Assembly (NCBI GenBank): GCA_001664505.1
Contig: CP011806.1
Coordinates: 3,189,350 to 3,253,349 of the forward strand
DNA length: 64,000 nt
Direction of reading: 5' to 3'
Source of the DNA: Acidobacteria bacterium Mor1
GTDB lineage: Bacteria; Acidobacteriota; Polarisedimenticolia; Polarisedimenticolales; Polarisedimenticolaceae
The stretch's first letter is position 1, and each line of letters opens with the position of its first letter. A program made the translations under genes and the position numbers. This document shows positions 8,823 through 17,419 of this stretch, in pieces. The notes under the pieces are model-generated. The model had not been told where the DNA came from. It made no database searches and saw only the letters and a list, made by a program, of their open reading frames with translations.

Positions 8823-9953
8823 GTGAAGGGGAGGAAACGTAGGATCGTGTTTGCGGGTGGTGGAACCGGTGGGCATCTTTTTCCCGGCCTGGCGGTCGCG
8901 GCGGAGCTGCGTGAGCGGCACCCCGACGCTGGGATCGGATGGATCGGTGCGCGCCGCGGTATCGAGCAGCGCCTGGTGCCCGAGGCGGGCTATCCGCTGT
9001 GGTCGCTCTCACTGGGCGGTCTCAAGGGGCTCGGCCTGGTGACCCGGGTGCGCTCGGTGTTCGGAGCCGGCTGGGCGGTGTTGCGCTGCCTGGGCCGCAT
9101 GGCGACCCGGCGCCCGGCGCTGGTGGTCGGTGTCGGCGGCTACGCCTCGGGCCCCGCGGTGCTCGCCGCCTCGACCCTGGGCGTCTCGACCCTGGTCCTC
9201 GAACAGAACCACTTCCCCGGCGCCACCAACCGCTGGCTGGCCCCGCGGGTCGACGGCGTCTGCGTCCCCTCTCAGGCGGCGGCGGACCGCATCGGCGGCC
9301 GGCGCTTCGTCACCGGCAACCCGGTGCGGCGCGAGATCGCCGCTCTCGGTGACCGGCCGCGTTCCATCGCCGAGGACGGCCGGCCCCGCCTGCTGGTCTT
9401 CGGCGGCAGCCGCGGCGCCCGTTCGGTCAACCGGGCGATGATCGCCGCCATGCCCGCCCTCGGGAAGCTGAGCCCGGCTCCGCGCATCGTGCATCAAACC
9501 GGCGATGCGGATGTCGACGAGGTTCGCGCCGCTCTGGGCGACCACGCCGGCCTGGACTACGAAGTGCACCCGTTCCTCGACGACATGCCCGAGCGTCTGG
9601 CCTGGGCCGACCTGGTGATCGCCCGGGCCGGCGCCACGACCATCGCCGAACTCGCCGCCGCGGGGCTGCCCTCGGTGCTGGTGCCCTACCCCCACGCCGC
9701 CGACGACCATCAACGGCACAACGCCGAGGCGCTGGCCGACGCCGGCGCGGCCCGGGTTCTCCTCGACGGCGACGCCGCCGCGCAACTGCCGGCGCTCCTC
9801 GAAGAGCTGCTGGGCAACCCCGCAGGCCTGGCCTCGATGGGCCAGGCCGCCCGCGGCGTGGCCCGCACCGACGCCACCGGCGCCATCGCCGATCTGGCCG
9901 ACCGGCTGCTGGCCGGCGAACCCCTGCCCCGGGAGGACGCGCATGTTTCGTAA
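8823..9953 (+). CDS. murG: Lipid II synthase (UDP-GlcNAc transferase) MurG
   Basis: Peripheral membrane GT-B glycosyltransferase (376 residues) converting lipid I to lipid II. The N-terminal GGGTGGHLFPGLA loop and the donor-binding segment AGATTIAELAAAGLPSVLVP with the following DDHQ are diagnostic. GTG 8823 gives the usual short basic leader before the glycine loop. GTG 8847, preceded by GGGGAGGAAA, has a better ribosome binding site but would start directly at the glycine loop, so the choice is open. The 3' end overlaps murC by 11 bases. Confidence 0.95.
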   Translation: MKGRKRRIVFAGGGTGGHLFPGLAVAAELRERHPDAGIGWIGARRGIEQRLVPEAGYPLWSLSLGGLKGLGLVTRVRSVFGAGWAVLRCLGRMATRRPALVVGVGGYASGPAVLAASTLGVSTLVLEQNHFPGATNRWLAPRVDGVCVPSQAAADRIGGRRFVTGNPVRREIAALGDRPRSIAEDGRPRLLVFGGSRGARSVNRAMIAAMPALGKLSPAPRIVHQTGDADVDEVRAALGDHAGLDYEVHPFLDDMPERLAWADLVIARAGATTIAELAAAGLPSVLVPYPHAADDHQRHNAEALADAGAARVLLDGDAAAQLPALLEELLGNPAGLASMGQAARGVARTDATGAIADLADRLLAGEPLPREDAHVS

Positions 9954-11361
9954 GGCGCGACAGCTCCACTTCGTGGGCATCGGCGGTTCGGGGATGAACG
10001 GCATCGCCGAGGTGCTGCTCAACCTCGGGTACCGGGTGACCGGTTCGGACCTGGTGTCCAGCGACGTCACCCGCCGGCTAAAGAAGCTCGGCGCCAAGAT
10101 CTCCCGCGGCCACCGGGAGCGCAACGTCGGCGACGCCGACGTGGTGGTTATCTCCTCGGCGGTCAGCGAAGAGAACCCCGAGCTTGTGGAAGCCCGCCGG
10201 CGCAAGATCCCGGTCATTCCCCGGGCCGAGATGCTGGCCGAACTGATGCGCGTGAAGTACAGCGTCGCCGTCGCCGGGGCCCACGGCAAGACCAGCACCA
10301 CCGGCATGATCGCCGAGGTGATGGGCCGCGGAAAGCTCGACCCGACGGTGGTCATCGGCGGCCGCTTCGGACGCTTCGGCTCCAGCGCCAAGCTGGGCAA
10401 GGGGGACTTCATGGTCGCCGAGGCCGACGAGTCCGACGGTTCGTTCCTGCGGATGAACCCGACCATCGGCGTGGTGACCAACATCGACCGGGAGCACCTG
10501 GACCACTACGCCGATCTCGGCGCGATCCAGGACGCCTTCGTCAGGTTCCTCAAGCGCATCCCGTTCTACGGAGCGGCGGTGGTCTGCGTCGACGAGCCGA
10601 ACCTGCGCTCGATCCTGCCCCGCCTCGACCGCAAGGTGATCACCTACGGCTTGTCCGACGAGGCGATCGTCGCCGCGCGGAACGTCGAGATCGAGGGCTT
10701 CGGCTCCCGCTACGAGCTCTATGTGAACGGCGAGCGCAAGGGGCGCATTCGCCTGCCCACGCCGGGGCGCCACGCGGTCAGCAACAGCCTGGCGGCCGTC
10801 GCCGTCGGGCTCGAGATGGACCTTTCCTTCCGCACCATCGCCTCGGCGCTCAAGGAGTTCCACGGCATGGAGCGGCGGTTTCAGCCGCGGGGCGAAGCCT
10901 ACGGCGCGACGGTGGTCGACGACTACGGCCACCACCCCACCGAGATCGAGGCGACCCTCACCGCGGTGCGGGAAGGCTTCGGCGCCCGCACCCTGGTCGT
11001 GTTCCAGCCTCACCGCTACTCGCGGACCCAGGCGCTGCTCGAGGACTTCGGCCGCGCCTTCCCGCTGGCCGACCACGTGATCGTCACCGACATCTACGCT
11101 GCCGGTGAGGATCCGATCGACGGGCTGGACGGCGCTCAGGTCGCCGACGCCCTGGTGCGCCACGGACATCCCTCGGTGCACTACGAACCGAAACTGACCG
11201 ACGTCCCCAAACGGCTGAAGGAGATGGTGCGCGAGGGGGATCTGATCCTGACCCTCGGCGCCGGGGATGTGTGGAAAGCCGGAGAGACCCTGGTGCGCAA
11301 CGCCGCCCGCGGGGCGCGGCGCAAGAAGACGACGAAGAAGAAGACGCTGCGGAAGAAGTGA
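9943..11361 (+). CDS. murC: UDP-MurNAc:L-alanine ligase MurC
   Basis: First ligase of the cytoplasmic peptide branch, 472 residues. The N-terminal FVGIGGSGMNGIAEV loop, the ATP loop GAHGKTSTTGM, EADESDGSF and DDYGHHPTEI are all characteristic of MurC. The C-terminus ends in a lysine/arginine-rich tail of about 15 residues (RRKKTTKKKTLRKK) that is not part of the ligase fold. The stop shares a base with the ftsQ start. Confidence 0.96.
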   Translation: MFRKARQLHFVGIGGSGMNGIAEVLLNLGYRVTGSDLVSSDVTRRLKKLGAKISRGHRERNVGDADVVVISSAVSEENPELVEARRRKIPVIPRAEMLAELMRVKYSVAVAGAHGKTSTTGMIAEVMGRGKLDPTVVIGGRFGRFGSSAKLGKGDFMVAEADESDGSFLRMNPTIGVVTNIDREHLDHYADLGAIQDAFVRFLKRIPFYGAAVVCVDEPNLRSILPRLDRKVITYGLSDEAIVAARNVEIEGFGSRYELYVNGERKGRIRLPTPGRHAVSNSLAAVAVGLEMDLSFRTIASALKEFHGMERRFQPRGEAYGATVVDDYGHHPTEIEATLTAVREGFGARTLVVFQPHRYSRTQALLEDFGRAFPLADHVIVTDIYAAGEDPIDGLDGAQVADALVRHGHPSVHYEPKLTDVPKRLKEMVREGDLILTLGAGDVWKAGETLVRNAARGARRKKTTKKKTLRKK

Positions 11362-12200
11362 TGGACGAGCGCGAGCAACATCCGGGCGAACAGGATCGCC
11401 GCTATTGGCGCCGCCGGTACAACCGGCGGGTGCGCAAGGCGCGGCGGGCCCGTTCGTTCCTGCACTACGCGATCATCGGCAGCGCCCAGCTGGTGCTGGC
11501 CACGATGTTCGTGCTGGCCGGCGTGCGCGCGGCGGACTTCGTCACTCAGACCGACTCCCTCGCCCTGCGGCAGTTGCGCTTCGAGGGGTTCCAGCGGGGC
11601 TCGGCCCAGACGGTGCGGGATTCGCTGGGGCATCTGGACGGCCGGAACCTGCTGTCGCTGGACCTGCGCGGCATCACCGGGATCGTCGCCTCCGACCGCT
11701 GGGTCCGCGACGCGTCGGTCCGCCGGGAACTGCCGCACACCCTGGTCGTGCGGGTGCAGGAGCGGGAGCCGGCGGCGATCGCCTTGATCGGCGGGATCGC
11801 GCACCTGGTCGACGACCAGGGGGTGGTGATCGGCGCCTGCGGACCGCGGATGGCCGAGGACCTGCCGGTGCTGGTCGGTTTCGCGGAACTCGAGGGAGAT
11901 GTATTGGCCGCGGCGATCGGCCGCGGGGTCGATGCGCTGGCCCGGCTGGCGCAGATCGACCGGGATCTTGCGGAAGAGATTGCGGAACTGGATCTGGGGG
12001 GACGGGACCGGGTGGTCGCTCGACTGCTGCAGGGCCCGCCGCTGTTGCTGGACCCGCAGAAGGTCGAACGCAACGTGGAGGACTACCTCGCCTTGAGAAC
12101 GGAGATCGGCGCGCGGGTCGCGACGGCGGAATACGTCGATCTTCGCTGGCGGGAACGAATCACCGTGGGTGCGGTGCAGGAACTTTCGACCGGATCCTGA
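11361..12200 (+). CDS. ftsQ: Cell division protein FtsQ/DivIB-like
   Basis: Bitopic division protein of 279 residues: a very basic cytoplasmic N-terminus (many Arg in residues 10-35), one membrane segment (about 38-58), then a POTRA-type region beginning near LALRQLRFEGFQ and the FtsQ beta domain. In the divisome FtsQ recruits FtsL/FtsB. The ATG overlaps the murC stop by one base; the in-frame extension upstream into murC is not needed. ddl and murB, which often lie between murC and ftsQ, are absent here. Confidence 0.88.
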   Translation: MDEREQHPGEQDRRYWRRRYNRRVRKARRARSFLHYAIIGSAQLVLATMFVLAGVRAADFVTQTDSLALRQLRFEGFQRGSAQTVRDSLGHLDGRNLLSLDLRGITGIVASDRWVRDASVRRELPHTLVVRVQEREPAAIALIGGIAHLVDDQGVVIGACGPRMAEDLPVLVGFAELEGDVLAAAIGRGVDALARLAQIDRDLAEEIAELDLGGRDRVVARLLQGPPLLLDPQKVERNVEDYLALRTEIGARVATAEYVDLRWRERITVGAVQELSTGS

Positions 12201-12226
12201 CGGGGCTCCGGAGGAACAGAGGGACC

Positions 12227-13468
12227 ATGGCGAAGAACGAACGCTATGTCGTGGGGTTGGACATCGGGACCACCAAGATCTCGTGCGTCGTCGCCGAACT
12301 GCGCGACGACGGTGCGGTGCACGTCGTCGGCCTGGGCGAATCCCCTTCCAAGGGGCTGCGCAAGGGGGTCGTCGTCAACCTCGAGGCCACGGCCGAGGCG
12401 GTGAAGTCCGCCATCGAGGAAGCCGAGCTGATGGCCGGAGTCAGCGTCGAGTCCGCGATCACCGGGATCGCCGGGGGCCACATCCGGTCCTTCAACAGCC
12501 GCGGCGTGATCGCCGTCTCGGGCAAGGACCACACGGTCACCGACGAGGACGTGCGCCGGGTGATGGACGCGGCCAAGGCGGTCAGCATCCCTCAGGATCG
12601 GGAGATCCTGCACGTGCTGCCCCAGGAGTTCGTGCTGGACAACCAGGGCGGCATCATGTCGCCGGTGGGCCTCAACGGCTCGCGCCTCGAAGCCAACGTG
12701 CACATCGTCACCGCGGCCAGCACCTCGGTGCAGAACCTGGTCACCTGCGTCAACCGCGCCGGCGTCGAGGTTCGGGACACCGTGCTGGAACAGCTCGCCG
12801 TCGCCGAGTCGGCGCTCTCCGCCGACGAGAAGGAGCTGGGCGTCGTGCTGATCGACATCGGTGGCGGCACCACCGACCTGGCGATCTTCGAGCGCGGCTC
12901 GATCTGGCACACCGCGGTGCTGCCGGTAGGAGGCGACCACTTCACCAATGATCTTGCCGTCGGGTTGCGTACGCCGATCCCCGACGCCGAGAAACTCAAG
13001 GTGCGTCACGGCTGCGCCCTGGCCTCGATGGTCCAGGAGGGTGACGCCATCGAGGTGCCTTCGGTCGGCGGACGCAAGTCGCGGCTCTTGTCGCTGGAAG
13101 TGTTCGCCGAGATCCTTCAGCCGCGGGCCGAGGAGATCTTCACGCTGGTCCACGAAGAGGTCGTTCGCGCCCGCTTCGAGCGCCAGCTCAACGCGGGGGT
13201 GGTGCTGACCGGCGGCGGCAGCCTGCTTCCGGGCATGACCGACGTGGCCGAGCAGGTCTTCGACCTGCCGGTGCGCACCGGCGTCCCCCAGGGGGCCGAC
13301 GGACTGGTCGAGCCCGCATCGGGTCCGCAACACGCCACGGCCATCGGCTTGGCGCTGTTCGGCGCCCGCAACCAGAACGCGCAGAGCCGGACCCAGGTGC
13401 CGGTCGGCGCGGGATTGATCGGCCGCATGGGCGGCCGGGTTAAAGCTTGGTTTTCGGAGATGTTCTGA
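12227..13468 (+). CDS. ftsA: Cell division actin homologue FtsA
   Basis: Actin-fold ATPase (413 residues) that tethers FtsZ filaments to the inner membrane. The phosphate-1 motif GLDIGTTKISCVV and the phosphate-2 motif LIDIGGGTTDLAIF are visible, as is the adenosine motif VVLTGGGSLLPGM. The last residues (RMGGRVKAWFSEMF) form the amphipathic membrane-targeting helix. The ATG lies 26 bases after ftsQ with GGAGG upstream; the longer frame reaching back into murC is rejected. Confidence 0.96.
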   Translation: MAKNERYVVGLDIGTTKISCVVAELRDDGAVHVVGLGESPSKGLRKGVVVNLEATAEAVKSAIEEAELMAGVSVESAITGIAGGHIRSFNSRGVIAVSGKDHTVTDEDVRRVMDAAKAVSIPQDREILHVLPQEFVLDNQGGIMSPVGLNGSRLEANVHIVTAASTSVQNLVTCVNRAGVEVRDTVLEQLAVAESALSADEKELGVVLIDIGGGTTDLAIFERGSIWHTAVLPVGGDHFTNDLAVGLRTPIPDAEKLKVRHGCALASMVQEGDAIEVPSVGGRKSRLLSLEVFAEILQPRAEEIFTLVHEEVVRARFERQLNAGVVLTGGGSLLPGMTDVAEQVFDLPVRTGVPQGADGLVEPASGPQHATAIGLALFGARNQNAQSRTQVPVGAGLIGRMGGRVKAWFSEMF

Positions 13469-13491
13469 GCGCCGCGCTCGTGGAGCGTGGG

Positions 13492-13518
13492 GCGTGTTCC
13501 GGGGGGCTTGGAACACGC
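13492..13518. repeat. Perfect hairpin in the ftsA-ftsZ gap
   Basis: The nine-base arms GCGTGTTCC (13492-13500) and GGAACACGC (13510-13518) are perfect inverted repeats around a nine-base loop GGGGGGCTT. No T-run follows on either strand, so it is not a simple terminator. In the transcript it would sit 43 bases before ftsZ and could act as an RNA stability element, a processing site or a protein-binding operator. Confidence 0.7.
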
Positions 13519-13561
13519 GATGGTTACGTGGGGCTTCTGAACCGGATACAAGGGGACTGAG

Positions 13562-14812
13562 ATGATCACGATGGACGATAACGACGATCGCGGCGCTCGA
13601 GATATGTCGTTCGAAGACGGCGTGATGTCGCCGGCCAACATTCGCGTCGTCGGCGTGGGTGGCGGCGGCGGCAACGCGGTCAACCGCATGATCGCGGCGG
13701 GCGTGCAGGGGGTCGAGTTTCTGGCGGCCAACACCGACTGCCAGGCGCTGACCTCGAACCGCGCGCCGACCAAGCTCCAGCTGGGCAGCAAGCTGACCAA
13801 GGGGCTCGGTGTCGGCGGCAACCCGGAGATCGGCCGCAGCTCCGCCCTCGAGGACACCGAGATGGTGGTCGAGGCGTTGGGCGGCGCGGACATGGTCTTC
13901 GTCACCGCCGGCATGGGAGGCGGCACCGGTACCGGTGCGGCGCCGATCATCGCCAACCTCGCCCGGGAGATGGGTGCGCTGGTGGTCGCGGTGGTGACCC
14001 TGCCCTTCTCCTTCGAGGGACGGCGCCGGCAAAAGCAGGCCCAGCAGGGTCTGGCCCAGCTCAAGCAGATGGTCGACACCGTGATCACCATCCCCAACGA
14101 CAAGCTGCTGCACACCGTCGGCCGCGACACGCCGCTGACCGAGGCCTTCGTGCTGGCCGACGACATCCTGCGCCAGGCGGTCCAGGGCATCTCCGACCTG
14201 ATCACCGTGCCCGGCGAGATCAACCTGGACTTCGCCGACGTCAAGACGGTGATGGCCGGCATGGGCATGGCGCTGATGGGCACCGGTTGCGCCGAGGGTG
14301 AGCACCGTTCGGTGGAAGCGGCCCAGCGGGCGATCTCCTCTCCGCTGCTCGAGGACGCTTCGATCCATGGCGCCCGGGGCGTCTTGATCAACGTCACCGG
14401 CGGCGAGGACATGACCCTGCACGAGGTCAGCGAAGCGGCGGATATCGTTCAGGAAGCCGCGGACCCCGACGCCAACATCATCTTCGGCACCGTGGTCGAC
14501 CGGGCGCTCCAGGGCCAGATCAAGGTCACCGTGATCGCCACCGGATTCGTGCGGGAGGAGATCCGCGAGGACATCCGTCAGAACCACGAATTCGAAGAAA
14601 GCCCCGCTATCCCGGCGCCCCAAGAGGCCCCCGCGGCTGCCCCCGCCGCCAGTCCCGAGCCGGCCCGCACCGAGGAGCCCCAACCGGCCAACCCCTACTC
14701 CAGTTCGGAGAGCTTCGACTTCGACAGCTCCGACGAAGGGATGATGCCTAATTTTGGTAACATGAAGGACGATCTCGACGTACCTGCTTTCTTACGGAAG
14801 CAAATGGACTGA
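13562..14812 (+). CDS. ftsZ: Cell division tubulin homologue FtsZ
   Basis: Tubulin-like GTPase (416 residues) that forms the Z ring. The GTP-binding tubulin signature [10 protein letters not shown] is intact. A variable Ala/Pro/Glu-rich linker (about residues 345-385) separates the core from the C-terminal peptide [14 protein letters not shown], the conserved docking site for FtsA and other Z-ring partners. ATG 13562 or ATG 13571 could start it. It follows ftsA after 93 bases, the largest gap in the cluster, which contains a hairpin. Confidence 0.97.
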   Translation: MITMDDNDDRGARDMSFEDGVMSPANIRVVGVGGGGGNAVNRMIAAGVQGVEFLAANTDCQALTSNRAPTKLQLGSKLTKGLGVGGNPEIGRSSALEDTEMVVEALGGADMVFVTAGMGGGTGTGAAPIIANLAREMGALVVAVVTLPFSFEGRRRQKQAQQGLAQLKQMVDTVITIPNDKLLHTVGRDTPLTEAFVLADDILRQAVQGISDLITVPGEINLDFADVKTVMAGMGMALMGTGCAEGEHRSVEAAQRAISSPLLEDASIHGARGVLINVTGGEDMTLHEVSEAADIVQEAADPDANIIFGTVVDRALQGQIKVTVIATGFVREEIREDIRQNHEFEESPAIPAPQEAPAAAPAASPEPARTEEPQPANPYSSSESFDFDSSDEGMMPNFGNMKDDLDVPAFLRKQMD

Positions 14813-14820
14813 GGGCGCTC

Positions 14821-15855
14821 ATGAGCCACACCGCGCACCAGCGGGCGAGTTACAAGCTGCTGGTCGTCGACGACGACCCGCAAACCGCCCGACTGGTCCG
14901 CTCGTGGTACGAAGGGCGCCCCTACGAAATCTTCGAGGCCGCCGACGGCGCGGCGGGCCTCGAGATGGCCCGCAGTGTCGAGCCGGACCTGATGCTGCTC
15001 GACCTGCGCATGCCCAAGGTCGACGGGCTGACCGTGGCCCGCACCATCAAAACCGATCCCCGCCTTCGGACCATCCCGATCATCCTGCTGACCGCCTGCC
15101 GCGATGTCGACGACAAGGTCGAGGCCTTCTCCGCCGGCGCCGACGACTACGTGACCAAGCCCTTCGCTTTCGAAGAGGTCGACGCCCGCATCCAGGCGAT
15201 GCTGCGCCGCCGGGAACAATGGGTCGGACTGGTCTCCACCGTCGCCGACCTCCGCGAGAGCAACGCCCGGCTCGAGCAGCTGCTGATCACCGACGAGAAG
15301 ACCGGCCTGCACAACTTCCGCGAGTTCCAGCGCAAGCTGACCGAGGAGTTCCAGCGCGCCGAACGCTACGACATGCCCCTGGCGCTGGTGCTGTTCGACA
15401 TCGACCACTTCAAGGTGCTCAACGACACCCTGGGACACGTGGCCGGCGACAAGGCGCTGCGTGAGTTCGCGACATTGGTTGCGGGAGGCGCCCGCAACAC
15501 CGACACCGCGGCACGCTACGGCGGCGAGGAATTCGCCGTGATCCTGCCCCACACCGATTCCGAGATGGCCGCCCGAGTGGCCGAACGCATCCGCAAGGCG
15601 GTCGAGGCCTTCGTCTTTCTCGACGATGAGGTCCCGACGCGGATCACCGTGTCGGGCGGCGTCGCCGGGTACCCCGAATCCGACGACACCGACTCGGTGG
15701 ACGCGCTGGTGCGGGCGGCGGACAAGGCGCTCTACCGCGCCAAGAGCGGCGGCCGCAACCGGATCGTGATCGCCGACGAACGCCAGGAACCCCGCCGGCC
15801 CAAGAGCCACCGCCGGCGCACCGGCGTCAACCGCCCGATCGTCCCGCGGGACTAG
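14821..15855 (+). CDS. Response regulator with diguanylate cyclase (GGDEF) output
   Basis: Cytoplasmic two-domain protein of 344 residues. The receiver domain (about 12-128) has the acidic pair D17/D18, phosphoacceptor D61 in LLDLRMPKVDG and the KPF lysine loop. The GGDEF domain carries an intact active site GGEEF at 234-238, and the RNTD at 225-228 fits the RxxD product-inhibition site five residues upstream. It should therefore make cyclic di-GMP under phosphorylation control. It begins eight bases after the ftsZ stop with GAGGG upstream, so it is probably co-transcribed with the division cluster. No cognate histidine kinase is adjacent. Confidence 0.93.
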   Translation: MSHTAHQRASYKLLVVDDDPQTARLVRSWYEGRPYEIFEAADGAAGLEMARSVEPDLMLLDLRMPKVDGLTVARTIKTDPRLRTIPIILLTACRDVDDKVEAFSAGADDYVTKPFAFEEVDARIQAMLRRREQWVGLVSTVADLRESNARLEQLLITDEKTGLHNFREFQRKLTEEFQRAERYDMPLALVLFDIDHFKVLNDTLGHVAGDKALREFATLVAGGARNTDTAARYGGEEFAVILPHTDSEMAARVAERIRKAVEAFVFLDDEVPTRITVSGGVAGYPESDDTDSVDALVRAADKALYRAKSGGRNRIVIADERQEPRRPKSHRRRTGVNRPIVPRD

Positions 15856-15858
15856 GGT

Positions 15859-17412
15859 TCACCCACGCCGAGCGCGGATCATCAGCGCCATCAAGCCGGC
15901 GATCGCGATCCAGGCGACCAGCTCACCCACCCGGTTGTAGAGCGTCCGCGCTTCCATGAGCGCGACGTCGTCGACCCCCGCGGTCTCGACGAATAGCGGC
16001 GTCCTACCCCGGTAGCGCCCCAGCGGATCGAGAAACCCGGAGATCCCGGTGTTGGCGACGCGCACGTACGACGTGCGGTTCTCGATCGCCCGCAAACGCA
16101 GCACGTCGGCAAGGTAGGGCTGGAACAACGTGTCGCCGAACCAGGCGTCGTTGGTGATCACCACCTGCAGGTTGGCGCCGGCGTTGCGCAGGCCGCGCGG
16201 AAGGTCCTGAAACAGCTGCTCGTAGCAAACGAGGGTGCCGATGCGGGCGTCGCCGACTTCCATGATCGCCGTCGCCGGACCGGGCGTGAACCCGCCGACG
16301 ATCCAACGCCACTCGCCGCCGGACTTGCCCTCGAGCAACGGTCCGAGGAAGCGCCGGAAGGGCAACCCTTCGGTGAAAGGCACGAGATAAACCTTGGCGC
16401 CCCAGGTCTCGTCGAGAGTTCCGTCCTCGTGAACCAGGATCGCCGCGTTGTACAGCTCATCGTTGGCCGGGTCGTCGTCGTGCCGCCAGTACTCGACGCC
16501 GACCAGCATGGCGACCTCGCGGGTGCGGGCCAACGCCTGGACCTCGGCCATGCGATAGGTATCGGGCTTCTCCAGATGGTGATAGAGCGGCCAGGGTCGC
16601 GAGCTCTCGGGCCAGATCACGAACTCCGCTCCCTGTTCGACCACCTCCTGGGTGCGGGTGCGCAGCGCTTCCCATTCACGCTGTTCGTGACCGTCGCCCC
16701 GCTTGACCTGAATCGGAATGTTGGGCTGCACGAAGCCGATGCGCATGGTCGGCGCCGCTTCCAACCGGGCCTGATGATGTTGCCAGGACCAGGCGTCGTA
16801 GCCGAGCACGGCGACCCACAGCAACGCGAACCCGATCCAACCGCGGCGTCGATCGGATCGATAGAACCCCTGAAGCCCCTGGAACACACAGCCGTTGATC
16901 ATCAGCAGGAACGCCGTCACGCCGTAGAGCCCGAACAGGTCGGCAAACTGCACCAACCACGGGAACTTGGCCAGCGAGTGCCCCAAATGATCGGCGGTCA
17001 TGCGTAGGTCGCCCCAGGAGCCGGCCCACTCGAAGGGGATCCATGCCGCGGGGAGCAGCCAGACGTAGGACAACCCGGTTCGCCGGCGCAGCCAGCCGAG
17101 GAGCGCGAAGGTCAGCGCGAAGCGAATGCCGTACGCCATCACGATGCTGACGTACATGACCCAGGCGAGCCATGAGATCTCCGCCATGGCGTAGTGGAAG
17201 TAGAGCGCGATGCCGTGACCGATGAAGCCGAAGAGGAACCCGGCCCACATGCGGCGCAGGCGCGGAGCTTCCGGCTCCCGCTCGAGCCAGATCAGCATCG
17301 GCAGGAACAGCACGAAGTTGGCCACCAGCGTCGACGAGTAGTACGCCAGCACCAGCAAGAGCCCCGAGGCTGCCGGCAGGCGCCACAGCGAATGGGGATC
17401 GCGGTTCAACAC
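15859..17412 (-). CDS. lnt: Apolipoprotein N-acyltransferase Lnt
   Basis: Inner-membrane enzyme that adds the third acyl chain to lipoproteins, a marker of a diderm envelope. About six N-terminal membrane segments precede a nitrilase-like periplasmic domain. Its triad is visible: Glu269 in VIWPESS, Lys340 in GAKVYLVPF and Cys396 in LVCYEQLF (numbered from GTG 17412), close to the E. coli spacing. A final membrane helix ends the protein. The frame extends to an ATG at 17457 inside the upstream fabF gene; I prefer the GTG just after the fabF stop. It converges with the GGDEF gene with only three bases between stops. Confidence 0.94.
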   Translation of the reverse strand: MLNRDPHSLWRLPAASGLLLVLAYYSSTLVANFVLFLPMLIWLEREPEAPRLRRMWAGFLFGFIGHGIALYFHYAMAEISWLAWVMYVSIVMAYGIRFALTFALLGWLRRRTGLSYVWLLPAAWIPFEWAGSWGDLRMTADHLGHSLAKFPWLVQFADLFGLYGVTAFLLMINGCVFQGLQGFYRSDRRRGWIGFALLWVAVLGYDAWSWQHHQARLEAAPTMRIGFVQPNIPIQVKRGDGHEQREWEALRTRTQEVVEQGAEFVIWPESSRPWPLYHHLEKPDTYRMAEVQALARTREVAMLVGVEYWRHDDDPANDELYNAAILVHEDGTLDETWGAKVYLVPFTEGLPFRRFLGPLLEGKSGGEWRWIVGGFTPGPATAIMEVGDARIGTLVCYEQLFQDLPRGLRNAGANLQVVITNDAWFGDTLFQPYLADVLRLRAIENRTSYVRVANTGISGFLDPLGRYRGRTPLFVETAGVDDVALMEARTLYNRVGELVAWIAIAGLMALMIRARRG

Positions 17413-17419
17413 GGGAAGA

